64,000 bases of DNA from 34-65-8 sp964516135 (GCA_964516135.1 CAZEWN010000006.1:58503-122502), one strand, 5' to 3'; shown: positions 8,249-17,115, counted from the first letter of the stretch. Notes: a model not told the origin generated them from the sequence alone. Program-made: numbers and translations.

Positions 8249-9168
8249 TGGACCCGTTCGCTGGTCAGGCCGCGCTGGGCCAGCAGGTCCTGCACGCTGC
8301 GCTCGCCCGCCAGATGTCCGGCCCCCACGGCGATAAAGACCGTGCCGGGCTGCTCCATCCGCGCATCTATCCATTCCGCCCAGTTCGCGTTGCGCTTGTA
8401 AAGCAGCGCTTCGGCCACGACGGGATCGCTCATTTCCTCGTTCATGATCGCGGCAAGTGCGTCGGCATCGCCTTCGAGCCATTCGGCAACCATCGCATCG
8501 AGCATCGGCTTGGTCTCCTCAACCATCTCCGCCGCTGCAATCAGGAACTCGATCTGAGCCTCGGCCGCCATCGAATCGAAAATCCCGATCTGGTATTCGA
8601 CCGTTTCCAGCGCGCCACGTTGAATGCCCGCGCCGGCCTTGCCTTCAAGCTGTTTCTCGACCCCGGCGTCGGGCGAGTAGCCTTGCTGAACGAGCGGCAG
8701 CACAGTCAAGGTCAGGTCCGCCATCCACGGCTCGAACCGATCGAAGGCGTTCGCGGGCAGGCCGATCTTGGCAAGGCCGCCTTCGTACGTGGCGCGGTCC
8801 TCGGCGCTCAGCTTGTCGCGCAGGTTCTCGTCGGGCGGCAACATGCCGTTCGTCATGACCAGCTGCTGCATCTTCGCATCGGTTTCCGGGCCGGAGGGGA
8901 TTTCGGTAATCAGCTCATCGGAACTGGTCAGGGCCTGCTCGATCCGCGGGCCGTACCAGTCGATCCCCTGCGGCAAGACGTGGACGGTGCCAAACAGGTA
9001 GATCGTGGTGTCCTCGTCCGCCACCTTCCACAGCGCCGGGGTGCCGGTGGCGGGGATCGTGGTGGTGGCGACCGGCGCGGGGGGCGTATCGCTTGCCGCG
9101 GCGACCGAACCGAATGCGAGCGCGATGCCCGAGGCGGCAAGGGTCAACGACCTGGAGAAATTGAACAT
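8245..9168 (-). CDS. GumN/TraB family protein, copy 2
   Basis: A 307-residue paralogue of the downstream gene. It has a Sec signal peptide (FSRSLTLAASGIALAFGSVA, cleavage near AAA-SD). The family motifs are YLFGTVHVLPQGIDWYGP and, near the C-terminus, VFIAVGAGHLAGERSV. GAAGGAACC before the ATG at 9168 is a good ribosome-binding site. Unlike copy 1 it has no lipobox cysteine, so one member of the pair is soluble periplasmic and the other lipid anchored, which suggests they may act together. Confidence 0.88.
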   Translation of the reverse strand: MFNFSRSLTLAASGIALAFGSVAAASDTPPAPVATTTIPATGTPALWKVADEDTTIYLFGTVHVLPQGIDWYGPRIEQALTSSDELITEIPSGPETDAKMQQLVMTNGMLPPDENLRDKLSAEDRATYEGGLAKIGLPANAFDRFEPWMADLTLTVLPLVQQGYSPDAGVEKQLEGKAGAGIQRGALETVEYQIGIFDSMAAEAQIEFLIAAAEMVEETKPMLDAMVAEWLEGDADALAAIMNEEMSDPVVAEALLYKRNANWAEWIDARMEQPGTVFIAVGAGHLAGERSVQDLLAQRGLTSERVQ

Positions 9169-9215
9169 GTCGGTTCCTTCGTTGGTTGGCTTGGAATTGA
9201 GGATGAACGGGGGAA

Positions 9216-9854
9216 TCAGCGATAGCGGCGGACCAGCCAGCCGACCGCCCAGACGAACGTGACCAGCCAGAAAATGACGTAGCCATTGGGGGCGGGCACG
9301 AACCCGCCCCGGGCAAGCAGCCACCAGCCCATGCTGACCATGAAGTAGACATAGAGCGCCGCGACCGCGCCGAAATCGTAGGCCGCCCGCTCGTGTTCAT
9401 CGAGCAGCATATGCCAGCGAAGCGACAATCCGATGCTGACCATCAGTGCGGCGAAAAGGGCCAGCGCGACAGCGGGGGAAATTGGCGCCGAAGGAGAAAT
9501 CAGCGCACCCAGGTCGGCAGCGTCCTGCCCATCAGCAAGCGCGAGGCCCATGCCCACGACCAGCCCCACTGCCAGGCAGATATACAGCAATATTCGGGAT
9601 TTACGCATGCGCGGGCTGGCGGGAAGCGCCAAGGCCGTGCGGTTGCGATACACGGTCCACAGCGCACCCGCGGCCACTGCCAGCGTCACCGCGAACACGG
9701 CATAGAATGCCGCGCTATGCGGTCCGTCGTGGTCCGAAGCGGCGGCGATCATCCCCGCCATCATCGCAACCGTGAACAGCGCAACGAGCGATGCGACGAT
9801 CAGCACCGCGACGTTCGCCGCGCCCGATCCGCCGTCTGTCTCAGGCCTGGTCAT
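9216..9854 (-). CDS. Six-helix membrane protein coupled to an XRE regulator
   Basis: A 212-residue protein with about six hydrophobic segments and no recognised catalytic motif. The middle carries a short extramembrane stretch (LLDEHERAAYD) and the last helix ends in basic residues (LVRRYR), fitting a cytoplasmic C-terminus. Its ATG lies 14 bases inside the end of the XRE gene, so translation is coupled. Regulator plus membrane protein pairs of this kind are common in proteobacteria but of unknown function. Confidence 0.75.
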   Translation of the reverse strand: MTRPETDGGSGAANVAVLIVASLVALFTVAMMAGMIAAASDHDGPHSAAFYAVFAVTLAVAAGALWTVYRNRTALALPASPRMRKSRILLYICLAVGLVVGMGLALADGQDAADLGALISPSAPISPAVALALFAALMVSIGLSLRWHMLLDEHERAAYDFGAVAALYVYFMVSMGWWLLARGGFVPAPNGYVIFWLVTFVWAVGWLVRRYR

Positions 9855-10035
9855 GGAAAATTTCCTCTATCGAAAGGTCGAACAAGCGCGCGATACGAAA
9901 GGCAAGTGGAAGGGAGGGATCGTGTTTGCCGGTTTCGATGGCATTGACCGCCTGGCGCGACACGTCGAGCTGCGCGGCCAGGTCCGCCTGGCTCCAATCG
10001 CGTTCGGCACGTAACACTTTCAGGCGGTTGTTCAT
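9841..10035 (-). CDS. XRE-family helix-turn-helix regulator (YozG-like, short)
   Basis: A 64-residue protein that is essentially one helix-turn-helix domain: MNNRLKVLRAERDWSQADLA, then LDVSRQAVNAIETGKHDPS, then IARLFDLSIEEIFHD. ATG 10035 is preferred over an in-frame TTG 15 bases upstream because family members begin MxNRLKxLR. It probably represses its own operon through the repeated CTGAC boxes located immediately upstream (10054-10120). It overlaps the membrane protein gene that follows. Confidence 0.88.
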   Translation of the reverse strand: MNNRLKVLRAERDWSQADLAAQLDVSRQAVNAIETGKHDPSLPLAFRIARLFDLSIEEIFHDQA

Positions 10036-10053
10036 CGGACGGGGCAGCAATCC

Positions 10054-10120
10054 ATGTCAGGTTTCCCTGACTTTATGTCGCGATTCGCTGACAATGTCAA
10101 CATGACCTGACATTATGTCG
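10054..10120. promoter_or_regulatory. Cluster of CTGAC/TGTCAG operator-like boxes
   Basis: Between the XRE gene and glyQ, CTGAC starts at 10067, 10088 and 10107. Two of the boxes extend to CTGAC(T/A)TTATGTCG (10067-10080 and 10107-10120). The middle one is a perfect TGACA-A-TGTCA palindrome (10089-10099). A reverse TGTCAG lies at 10056-10061. The spacing of 19-21 bases equals two helical turns, as expected for a cooperatively binding repressor, most simply the adjacent XRE protein. The glyQ promoter must lie in or near the same 160-bp gap. Confidence 0.6.
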
Positions 10121-10197
10121 TGCTCGCCTGTCATTCTGGCGCCGTCGCACGCGCCTGCCATTGACCGGAATCTGCCCATCCGCCATGGCGCGGCGCG

Positions 10198-11097
10198 ATG
10201 GACCGGAACCCTGCCACCAGCTTTCAGGACATGATCCTCACGCTCCACGATTTCTGGAGCGCGCAGGGCTGCCTGATCCTGCAACCCTACGACATGCGGA
10301 TGGGCGCGGGCACCTTTCACACCGCCACCACGCTGCGCGCGCTGGGCCCGGAGCCGTGGAACGCCGCCTTCGTCCAGCCGTGCCGCCGCCCGACCGACGG
10401 GCGGTATGGCGAGAACCCCAACCGGCTGCAGCACTACTATCAGTATCAGGTGATCCTGAAGCCGAGCCCGCCCGATATCCAGGACCTCTACCTCGAAAGC
10501 TTGGCGCTTATCGGGATCGATCCGCTGAAGCACGATATCCGCTTCGTCGAGGACGATTGGGAAAGCCCGACACTGGGCGCATGGGGGCTGGGCTGGGAGG
10601 TCTGGTGCGACGGGATGGAGGTGACGCAGTTCACCTATTTCCAGCAGATGGGCGGCTTCGACTGCACGCCGGTGGCGGGCGAGCTGACCTACGGCCTGGA
10701 ACGCCTGGCGATGTATATCCAGGGCGTCGACAACGTGTACGATCTCGACTTCAATGGTCGGGGCGTCGCTTACGGGCAGGTGTTTCTTGAGAACGAGCGG
10801 CAGATGTCGAAGTGGAACTTCGAGGTCGCCGATACCGATACGTTGTTCGACCAGTTCCGCAAGGCGGCCGCCGAGTGCCGCAACTGCCTCGATAATGGCG
10901 TGCCCATCGCCGCCTACGAGCAGGCGATCGAAGCGAGCCACATGTTCAATCTCCTCCAGGCGCGCGGTGTGATCAGCGTGCAGGAGCGCGCCAGCTACAT
11001 GGCGCAGGTCCGCGACCTCGCCCGGGGAAGCTGCGAGGCGCACATGGCCAAGGAAGCGGCGGGCTGGGCGGAAAAATACCCGGAGTGGTCGGCATGA
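10198..11097 (+). CDS. glyQ: Glycine--tRNA ligase alpha subunit
   Basis: A 299-residue class II aminoacyl-tRNA synthetase subunit of the bacterial alpha2beta2 glycyl-tRNA synthetase. It starts MDRNPATSFQDMILTLHDFW and shows the catalytic-core stretches AQGCLILQPYD, GRYGENPNRLQHYYQYQVI and FTYFQQMGG, with GELTYGLERLAMY as motif 3. Its TGA overlaps the glyS start (ATGA), which should fix subunit stoichiometry by coupled translation. No strong Shine-Dalgarno is seen at the ATG. Confidence 0.97.
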   Translation: MDRNPATSFQDMILTLHDFWSAQGCLILQPYDMRMGAGTFHTATTLRALGPEPWNAAFVQPCRRPTDGRYGENPNRLQHYYQYQVILKPSPPDIQDLYLESLALIGIDPLKHDIRFVEDDWESPTLGAWGLGWEVWCDGMEVTQFTYFQQMGGFDCTPVAGELTYGLERLAMYIQGVDNVYDLDFNGRGVAYGQVFLENERQMSKWNFEVADTDTLFDQFRKAAAECRNCLDNGVPIAAYEQAIEASHMFNLLQARGVISVQERASYMAQVRDLARGSCEAHMAKEAAGWAEKYPEWSA

Positions 11098-13577
11098 GCG
11101 ACCGGCTTGCCTCCGGCGCGACCACAAACACGCGCGACTTCCTCCTCGAACTGCGCTCGGAGGAAATCCCCGCGCGGATGCAGGCTGGCGCGCGGGCAGA
11201 GCTGGAGCGGTTGTTCCGGCGCGAAATGGATGCGGCGGGCGTTACCGTGGGCGAGATCACCGTTTGGTCGACGCCGCGCCGCCTGGCCCTGATCGCACGC
11301 AATCTGCCCGACGCCACCGAAGCGGTGAGCGAGGAGGCCAAGGGCCCGCCGGAAGGCGCGCCCGATGCCGCGCTCGATGGGTTCTGCCGCAAGAACGGCG
11401 TTACGCGCGATCAGCTCGAATTGCGTGACGTCAAAGGCCGCAACACCTGGTTTGCAGTGATCGAGAAGCCCGGCCGCGCGACCCGCGAGGTTCTGGCCGA
11501 GGCGATCCCGGCCATCGTGCGCGATTTCAGCTGGCCCAAGTCGATGCGCTGGGGCGCCGCCTCGCTCAGCACCGAAAGCCCGCGCTGGGTCCGGCCATTG
11601 TCGGGCATCGTCGCGATCCTGGGCGAGGAGCTGGTGGAATGCGAGGCGGCGGGTGTCGCCTCTGGCTACGCCACTTGCGGCCACCGCTTCCACCACTCGG
11701 GCGAAATCACCATCGGCAGCGCCGCCGATTACGCCGAGAAGCTGCGCGCCTGCCACGTTATCGTCGATCACGAGGAGCGTGCCGCGCTGATCCGCGATGG
11801 CGCGGCGCGGGTTGCTGCCGAGGCTGGCTTGTCGCTGGTCGAGGACGAGGGGCTGGTGGTCGAGAACGCTGGCCTGACCGAATGGCCGGTGCCGCTGCTG
11901 GGCCGGTTCGACGAAGCGTTTCTCGATGTCCCGCCCGAGGTCATCCAGCTGACCGCGCGGGTGAACCAGAAGTATTTCGTTTGCCGTCCTCCCCGGGACG
12001 GGGAGGGGGACCATGCGGAGCATGGTGGAGGGGACTGGCCGCAAGTGACGGCGTTTGCCGCGGATTCCCCTCCGTCAGCGGCTGCGCCGCTGCCACCTCC
12101 CCGTACCGGGGAGGATAAACTCGCCAACGCTTTCGTCTGTACCGCCAACATCGCGGCCGAGGATGGCGGCGCGGCGATAGTCGATGGCAACCGCAAGGTC
12201 CTCGCCGCGCGGCTGTCCGATGCGCGCTTCTTCTGGGAGCAGGATCGCAAGACCCCGCTCGCGGAGCACGCGAAAAAGCTGGAGCGGATTACCTTCCACG
12301 AAAAGCTCGGCACCGTGGCCGACAAGGTTGAGCGCGTGGCCAAGCTGGCAAGGTGGCTGGTCGAGGAAGGTATCGTGCAGGGCGCGGACCCCGATCAGGC
12401 CGAACAGGCTGCGCGCCTCGCCAAGGCCGATCTCGTCACCGAAATGGTCGGTGAGTTTCCCGAGCTTCAGGGGCTGATGGGCGGTTACTACGCCCGCGCC
12501 GAAGGTCTGCCTGACGCTGTCGCAGACGCAATCCGCGATCACTACAAGCCGGTTGGGCAGGGTGACGAGGTGCCGACTGCGCCGCTGACGGTGGCGGTTT
12601 CGCTGGCGGATAAGTTGGATACGTTGGTTGGCTTTTTCATCATCAATGAACAGCCCACAGGCTCTCGCGATCCATTTGCGCTCCGTCGAGCAGCGCTCGG
12701 ATTGTTACAGACACTAAACGAATGCAGTTTACGTATCGGACTGCTCACCGCAGTTTTTGAGACCTACTGGAGACTGCGCAAAGACATCATAAACCAGCTT
12801 CACCAACAGACGTTTGGCGATTTTCTCGCGGGCAGTAAAAATCTTCCGCACGGTCCGCGGGTGGAGATGATGAACCATATTCTGAGGTCACGCGACCAAC
12901 AGTTGGCAGGCGGGAATGAGGAGGAGATGAAAGGCGTCTTCCCGCGAGTTCATGCCTTAATGTCTTTCATAACTGACCGCCTCAAGGTCCAGCAGCGCGA
13001 GGCTGGCGTTCGGCACGATCTTATCGATGCGGTGTTTGCCCTTGGCGGGGAGGACGATCTTGTCCGCCTGCTGGCAAGGGTGAAGGCATTGCAGCACTAC
13101 GTCGAAACGGCCGAGGGCGCGAACCTGCTTGCAGGTTACAAGCGTGCGGCGAACATCCTCAAGAAGGAGGGCTGGGACGGCTCGACCGCTGAAGGGCGCA
13201 TCCCGCGCACGGGCGAGGAAGATCCGCTCGCGCTGGTCGATGATCCCGATCTGCGCGCGGTCGTGCAGGCACAGCTCGCTGACCGGCAAGGTGGCCCCAA
13301 GAAAAACTCGCTGTCCTACACGCCCGAACCGGCGGAGGAGGCGCTGATCGCGGCGCTCGATTCGTCCGAACCGGCGGCGGCGCGCGCGGTCGAGGCGGAG
13401 GATTTCGCCGGCGCGATGGCTGCACTCGCCGCGCTGCGCGGCCCGATCGACCGGTTCTTCGAAGAGGTGACGGTGAATGACCCTGACAAGGACAAGCGCA
13501 GCGCCCGGCTCGACCTGCTCGCACGCTTCCGCGATGCGGTTCACCGGGTAGCCGATTTCAGCCGGATCGAGGGGTAG
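11094..13577 (+). CDS. glyS: Glycine--tRNA ligase beta subunit, with two unusual internal segments
   Basis: An 827-residue beta subunit; most alphaproteobacterial homologues are about 100 residues shorter. The N-terminus (FLLELRSEEIPARMQ), the TVWSTPRRLA segment, KSMRWG and the C-terminal anticodon-binding half (DRLKVQQREAGVRHDLIDAV) are all normal. Residues 299-341 (bases 11988-12116) are translated from a palindromic repeat element inserted in frame between VCR and KLANAF. A second stretch, roughly bases 12610-12975, is AT-richer and uses rare codons (TTA, CTA, ATA, AGA). The frame is intact, so the protein is probably functional. The start is the ATG overlapping the glyQ stop. Confidence 0.95.
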   Translation: MSDRLASGATTNTRDFLLELRSEEIPARMQAGARAELERLFRREMDAAGVTVGEITVWSTPRRLALIARNLPDATEAVSEEAKGPPEGAPDAALDGFCRKNGVTRDQLELRDVKGRNTWFAVIEKPGRATREVLAEAIPAIVRDFSWPKSMRWGAASLSTESPRWVRPLSGIVAILGEELVECEAAGVASGYATCGHRFHHSGEITIGSAADYAEKLRACHVIVDHEERAALIRDGAARVAAEAGLSLVEDEGLVVENAGLTEWPVPLLGRFDEAFLDVPPEVIQLTARVNQKYFVCRPPRDGEGDHAEHGGGDWPQVTAFAADSPPSAAAPLPPPRTGEDKLANAFVCTANIAAEDGGAAIVDGNRKVLAARLSDARFFWEQDRKTPLAEHAKKLERITFHEKLGTVADKVERVAKLARWLVEEGIVQGADPDQAEQAARLAKADLVTEMVGEFPELQGLMGGYYARAEGLPDAVADAIRDHYKPVGQGDEVPTAPLTVAVSLADKLDTLVGFFIINEQPTGSRDPFALRRAALGLLQTLNECSLRIGLLTAVFETYWRLRKDIINQLHQQTFGDFLAGSKNLPHGPRVEMMNHILRSRDQQLAGGNEEEMKGVFPRVHALMSFITDRLKVQQREAGVRHDLIDAVFALGGEDDLVRLLARVKALQHYVETAEGANLLAGYKRAANILKKEGWDGSTAEGRIPRTGEEDPLALVDDPDLRAVVQAQLADRQGGPKKNSLSYTPEPAEEALIAALDSSEPAAARAVEAEDFAGAMAALAALRGPIDRFFEEVTVNDPDKDKRSARLDLLARFRDAVHRVADFSRIEG
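11988..12115. repeat. Palindromic repeat element inserted in frame inside glyS
   Basis: About 128 bp built of nested inverted repeats. The left end is CCTCCCCG-gga-CGGGGAGG and the right end CCTCCCCGTACCGGGGAGG. Inside are CCATG-cggag-CATGG and CAGCGGCtgcGCCGCTG, and GGAGGGG pairs with CCCCTCC. It has the look of a GC-rich REP/MITE-like element. It adds 43 codons without a stop, encoding a Pro/Gly/Asp/Ala-rich loop. I see no second full copy in the window; the dnaK-dnaJ spacer has a different but similar-style element. Confidence 0.85.
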
Positions 13578-13596
13578 GTTTTTCTGCCCCAAGACA

Positions 13597-13613
13597 GTGT
13601 GACATGTGTGACA
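13597..13613. promoter_or_regulatory. Direct repeat upstream of ppdK
   Basis: GTGTGACA occurs twice (13597-13604 and 13606-13613) separated by one base, in the 71-bp gap between glyS and ppdK. A nine-base period is close to one helical turn, so it may be a regulator site for ppdK. No regulator can be assigned from the sequence. Confidence 0.35.
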
Positions 13614-13648
13614 CCAGTCCAGCAATGCATCAGCCAACAGGGGCGGAA

Positions 13649-16312
13649 ATGACCAACTCAGTCTACACCTTCGGCGGGGATGCCGCGCATTCGGATGCTC
13701 GGCAGAAGGACAAGACGATCGTCGGTGGCAAGGGCGCGAACCTGGCCGAAATGGCCAGCATCGGCCTGCCGGTGCCCCCTGGCTTCACCATCACGACCGA
13801 GGAATGCGTCCGTTACCTGAGCGAAGGCGCCGACTTCTCAGACGCCTTGCGCGCAGACGTTGCCAATGCGCTGCAGCACATCGAGGACACCGTCGGCAAG
13901 CGGTTCGGCGATGCTGCCGATCCGCTGCTCGTCTCGGTCCGCTCCGGCGCGCGTGTGTCGATGCCGGGGATGATGGACACGGTCCTCAACCTCGGACTCA
14001 ACGATGCGACGGTGGAGGGGCTTGCCGCCACCAGCGGCGATCCGCGCTTCGCGTGGGACAGCTATCGCAGGTTCATCCAGATGTACGCCGATGTCGTGCT
14101 CGGCCTCGATCATGGCTTGTTCGAAGAAGCGCTGGAGATCGCCAAGGAAGACCAGGGCTTCTACGCCGATACCGAGATGGAGTGCGAAGACTGGCAGGCG
14201 CTGGTCGCGCAATACAAGCAGATTGCAGAGGATGAACTCGGCCATCCGTTCCCGCAGGACGTGCACGAACAGCTTTGGGGCGCGATCCGCGCCGTGTTCG
14301 ACAGCTGGGACAGCGACCGCGCCAAGGTCTATCGCCGCCTCAACGACATCCCCGGCGACTGGGGCACCGCGGTCAACGTGCAGGCCATGGTGTTTGGCAA
14401 CATGGGCGACACCAGCGCCACCGGCGTCGCTTTCACCCGCGACCCCGCCACTGGCGAGCGCGCCTACTACGGCGAATATCTGATCAACGCCCAGGGCGAG
14501 GACGTGGTCGCGGGCATCCGCACGCCGCAGTACCTGACCCGCGCCGCGCGAGAGGCGGCCGGTGCCAAGCCGCTCAGCATGGAAGAGGCCATGCCCGAGG
14601 CCTATGCCGAGCTGGCCCGCGTGTTCGACCTGCTCGAACGGCATTACCGCGACATGCAGGACATCGAGTTCACCGTCGAACGCGGCCACCTGTGGATGCT
14701 GCAGACCCGCAGCGGCAAGCGCACCGCGAAGGCAGCGCTCAAGATGGCGGTGGACATGGTTGGCGAGGGGCTGATCGACGAGGAAACCGCGATCCGCCGC
14801 GTCGATCCGATGGCGCTGGATCAGCTGCTCCACCCCACGCTCGACCCCGATGCTCCACGCGATGTGCTCGCCAGCGGGCTGCCGGCATCGCCGGGCGCGG
14901 CGAGCGGCAAGATCGTGCTTGATGCCGACACCGCGGAACAGTGGTCGCAGCGCGGCGAGAAGGTGGTGCTGGTCCGTGTCGAAACCAGCCCGGAGGACAT
15001 TCACGGCATGCACGCCGCGCAGGGCATCCTGACCGCGCGCGGCGGCATGACGTCGCATGCGGCGGTGGTCGCTCGCGGGATGGGGCGGCCCTGCGTCTCG
15101 GGCGCGGGCGGGGTCTCGATCGACGTTAAGGCGCGCACGCTGCGGATCGGCGCCCGCGCGTTGCGCGAAGGCGACACGATCACGCTTGACGGCAGCACCG
15201 GCCAGGTGATGGCCGGCGAGGTCGCCACGATCGAGCCGGAACTCGCCGGCGATTTCGGCACGCTGATGGAATGGGCCGACAGGCATCGCCGCATGAAGGT
15301 CCGCACCAATGCCGAAACGCCCGCGGACTGCCGCATGGCGCTGTCGTTCGGGGCCGAAGGGATCGGACTGTGCCGGACAGAGCACATGTTCTTTGACGCC
15401 GCGCGCATCAGCGCAGTGCGCGAGATGATCCTGGCCGACAATGAAAAGGGCCGCCGCGCCGCGCTGGCCAAGCTATTGCCCGAACAGCGCAAGGACTTTG
15501 CCGAGATCTTCGCGGTCATGGCCGGCCTGCCGTGCACCATCCGCCTGCTCGATCCGCCGTTGCACGAGTTCCTGCCACATGGCGATACAGAGTTTGCCGA
15601 GCTTGCCAACGTAACCGGCCTGGGCGTCGATCACCTCAAGCGACGAGCGGAGGAACTGCATGAATTCAACCCCATGCTCGGCCATCGCGGCTGCCGCCTG
15701 GGCATCACCTATCCCGAAATCTACGAGATGCAGGCCCGCGCGATCTTCGAGGCGGCCTGTGAAGTGGCCGCCACAAGCGGCGAGGCGCCGGTGCCCGAGG
15801 TAATGATCCCGCTGGTCGCAACCCGGCGTGAACTTGCAATCCTGCGCGCTCTGGTCGACCGCGTCGCGTCCGAGGTGTTCGCTGAGCAGGGCCGCAGCAT
15901 AGACTACCTCGTTGGCACGATGATCGAACTGCCGCGCGCCGCGCTAATGGCGGGCGAGATTGCGGATGAAGCGCGATTCTTCTCGTTCGGCACCAACGAC
16001 TTGACCCAAACTACCCTGGGCGTTTCGCGGGACGATTCGGCACGCTTCCTGGCGCCATATGTCGAGAAGGGCGTGTTCGCGCGCGATCCTTTTGTCAGCC
16101 TCGATATCGAGGGTGTCGGGCAACTGGTCGAAATGGCTGCCGAACGCGGCCGCGCGACGCGCGACGATATCAAGCTGGGTATCTGCGGCGAACACGGCGG
16201 CGACCCGGCGAGCATCGCGTTCTGCGAAAAGGTCGGGTTGGATTATGTCAGCGCCTCGCCATATCGTGTGCCGATCGCGCGACTTGCGGCCGCGCAGGCG
16301 GCGCTTGGCTAA
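13649..16312 (+). CDS. ppdK: Pyruvate, phosphate dikinase
   Basis: An 887-residue, full-length PPDK interconverting pyruvate, ATP and phosphate with PEP, AMP and diphosphate. Order: N-terminal ATP-grasp (TIVGGKGANLAEMASIGLPV at about 20), central swivelling domain with the phosphohistidine loop GGMTSHAAVVARGMG, and the C-terminal PEP/pyruvate barrel with GAEGIGLCRTEHMF, ELPRAALMAGEIAD, FFSFGTNDLTQTTLG and the catalytic cysteine in GICGEHGGDP. ATG 13649 (MTNSVYTFGG) is chosen over an in-frame ATG 45 bases upstream because homology begins here. It lets the cell make PEP from pyruvate. Its TAA overlaps the TAG of the convergent methyltransferase gene. Confidence 0.96.
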   Translation: MTNSVYTFGGDAAHSDARQKDKTIVGGKGANLAEMASIGLPVPPGFTITTEECVRYLSEGADFSDALRADVANALQHIEDTVGKRFGDAADPLLVSVRSGARVSMPGMMDTVLNLGLNDATVEGLAATSGDPRFAWDSYRRFIQMYADVVLGLDHGLFEEALEIAKEDQGFYADTEMECEDWQALVAQYKQIAEDELGHPFPQDVHEQLWGAIRAVFDSWDSDRAKVYRRLNDIPGDWGTAVNVQAMVFGNMGDTSATGVAFTRDPATGERAYYGEYLINAQGEDVVAGIRTPQYLTRAAREAAGAKPLSMEEAMPEAYAELARVFDLLERHYRDMQDIEFTVERGHLWMLQTRSGKRTAKAALKMAVDMVGEGLIDEETAIRRVDPMALDQLLHPTLDPDAPRDVLASGLPASPGAASGKIVLDADTAEQWSQRGEKVVLVRVETSPEDIHGMHAAQGILTARGGMTSHAAVVARGMGRPCVSGAGGVSIDVKARTLRIGARALREGDTITLDGSTGQVMAGEVATIEPELAGDFGTLMEWADRHRRMKVRTNAETPADCRMALSFGAEGIGLCRTEHMFFDAARISAVREMILADNEKGRRAALAKLLPEQRKDFAEIFAVMAGLPCTIRLLDPPLHEFLPHGDTEFAELANVTGLGVDHLKRRAEELHEFNPMLGHRGCRLGITYPEIYEMQARAIFEAACEVAATSGEAPVPEVMIPLVATRRELAILRALVDRVASEVFAEQGRSIDYLVGTMIELPRAALMAGEIADEARFFSFGTNDLTQTTLGVSRDDSARFLAPYVEKGVFARDPFVSLDIEGVGQLVEMAAERGRATRDDIKLGICGEHGGDPASIAFCEKVGLDYVSASPYRVPIARLAAAQAALG

Positions 16313-17061
16313 CCCCACCCCGTCAAAACCAGGATCTCGAACGTTTCGGTTACTTTGCCGTCACTTTCCGCCGCGGCGAGGAAGGCGTCGTTGGCGCGCG
16401 ACAGCGCAGCCCTGGACAGCGGCGGCGGACTGCTGGTCAAAGCGTTGGTCATGCCTTGGTCGCGCAAATCGCTCACCAGGCGGGCCAGCGAGCCATAGCG
16501 CACGCGCAGGGGGAAGGCGTCGACGACCTGCCGCCTGAACCCCGCGCGCTGCATCAGCGCAGCAGCCGCGCGTACGTCGATCATGGGATGCATGCGGGCG
16601 GCCTGCCGCCCGGGCTCCGCCGCCAGCAAGGCGCCGCGCAGGTTCCCGAGGCTTCCCGCTCCAACGAAAGCGATGATCGCCAGCCCATCGGCCGCGAGCG
16701 CGCGGCGGACGTGGAGCAACGCACCGGGCACGTCGTTGACGGAGTCCATCAGCCCGAGGTTGACCACCAGATCATACTGGTCGGGATAGGCCGCCTCTTC
16801 CTCAAACATCAGCGGCGTGGCGGTCTCGATCCGCGCAACATGCTGTTTCAGTGCCTCCAGCGCATGGCTGCCCAAGTCACCCAAAATAAGTGCGGTTTTG
16901 GCCTCGTGCCGCATGAAGCCGAGCCGATCCGACAGTTCCTCAGCAAAAGCCTCGAACAGGAAACCGGCCGGGTTGGGGCGTATCTGCCGCGCACATGCGC
17001 GCCTCCATCGCGCGCGCCGCCGTGCCAGTGAAAAGATTCGCGGAACTTGCGCGTCGCTCAT
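16309..17061 (-). CDS. Class I SAM methyltransferase, BioC-like
   Basis: A 250-residue methyltransferase-like protein beginning MSDAQVPRIFSLARRRARWR, a start shared by the BioC-like proteins found next to comF in sphingomonads. The SAM-binding fold is degenerate (TALILGDLGSHALEAL instead of a clear GxGxG), followed by YDLVVNLGLMDSVNDVPGAL and a late ALSRANDAFLAAAESDGKVT helix. The weak motif I makes its catalytic activity uncertain; the homologous human protein NDUFAF5 is a hydroxylase. It is divergent from comF, with 54 bp between the starts. Confidence 0.75.
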   Translation of the reverse strand: MSDAQVPRIFSLARRRARWRRACARQIRPNPAGFLFEAFAEELSDRLGFMRHEAKTALILGDLGSHALEALKQHVARIETATPLMFEEEAAYPDQYDLVVNLGLMDSVNDVPGALLHVRRALAADGLAIIAFVGAGSLGNLRGALLAAEPGRQAARMHPMIDVRAAAALMQRAGFRRQVVDAFPLRVRYGSLARLVSDLRDQGMTNALTSSPPPLSRAALSRANDAFLAAAESDGKVTETFEILVLTGWG

Positions 17062-17115
17062 CCCGTTGCCCTGCCACCCCTTGCCACAATAGAGCAAGCG
17101 CGACAGCGTGGGACG

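Noticed and set aside
10057..11127. Minus-strand open frame opposite glyQ
   Set aside because: glyQ is unambiguous on the plus strand; the antisense translation has no family features.
13571..13590. Terminator after glyS
   Set aside because: A 7-bp hairpin includes the stop region, but its T-run is in the loop rather than after the stem, so it does not fit an intrinsic terminator.
13838..15385. Long minus-strand open frame opposite ppdK
   Set aside because: It is a 515-codon shadow of the GC-rich ppdK gene. The translation has no recognisable domain and is rich in Arg, His and Ala as expected from an antisense frame.
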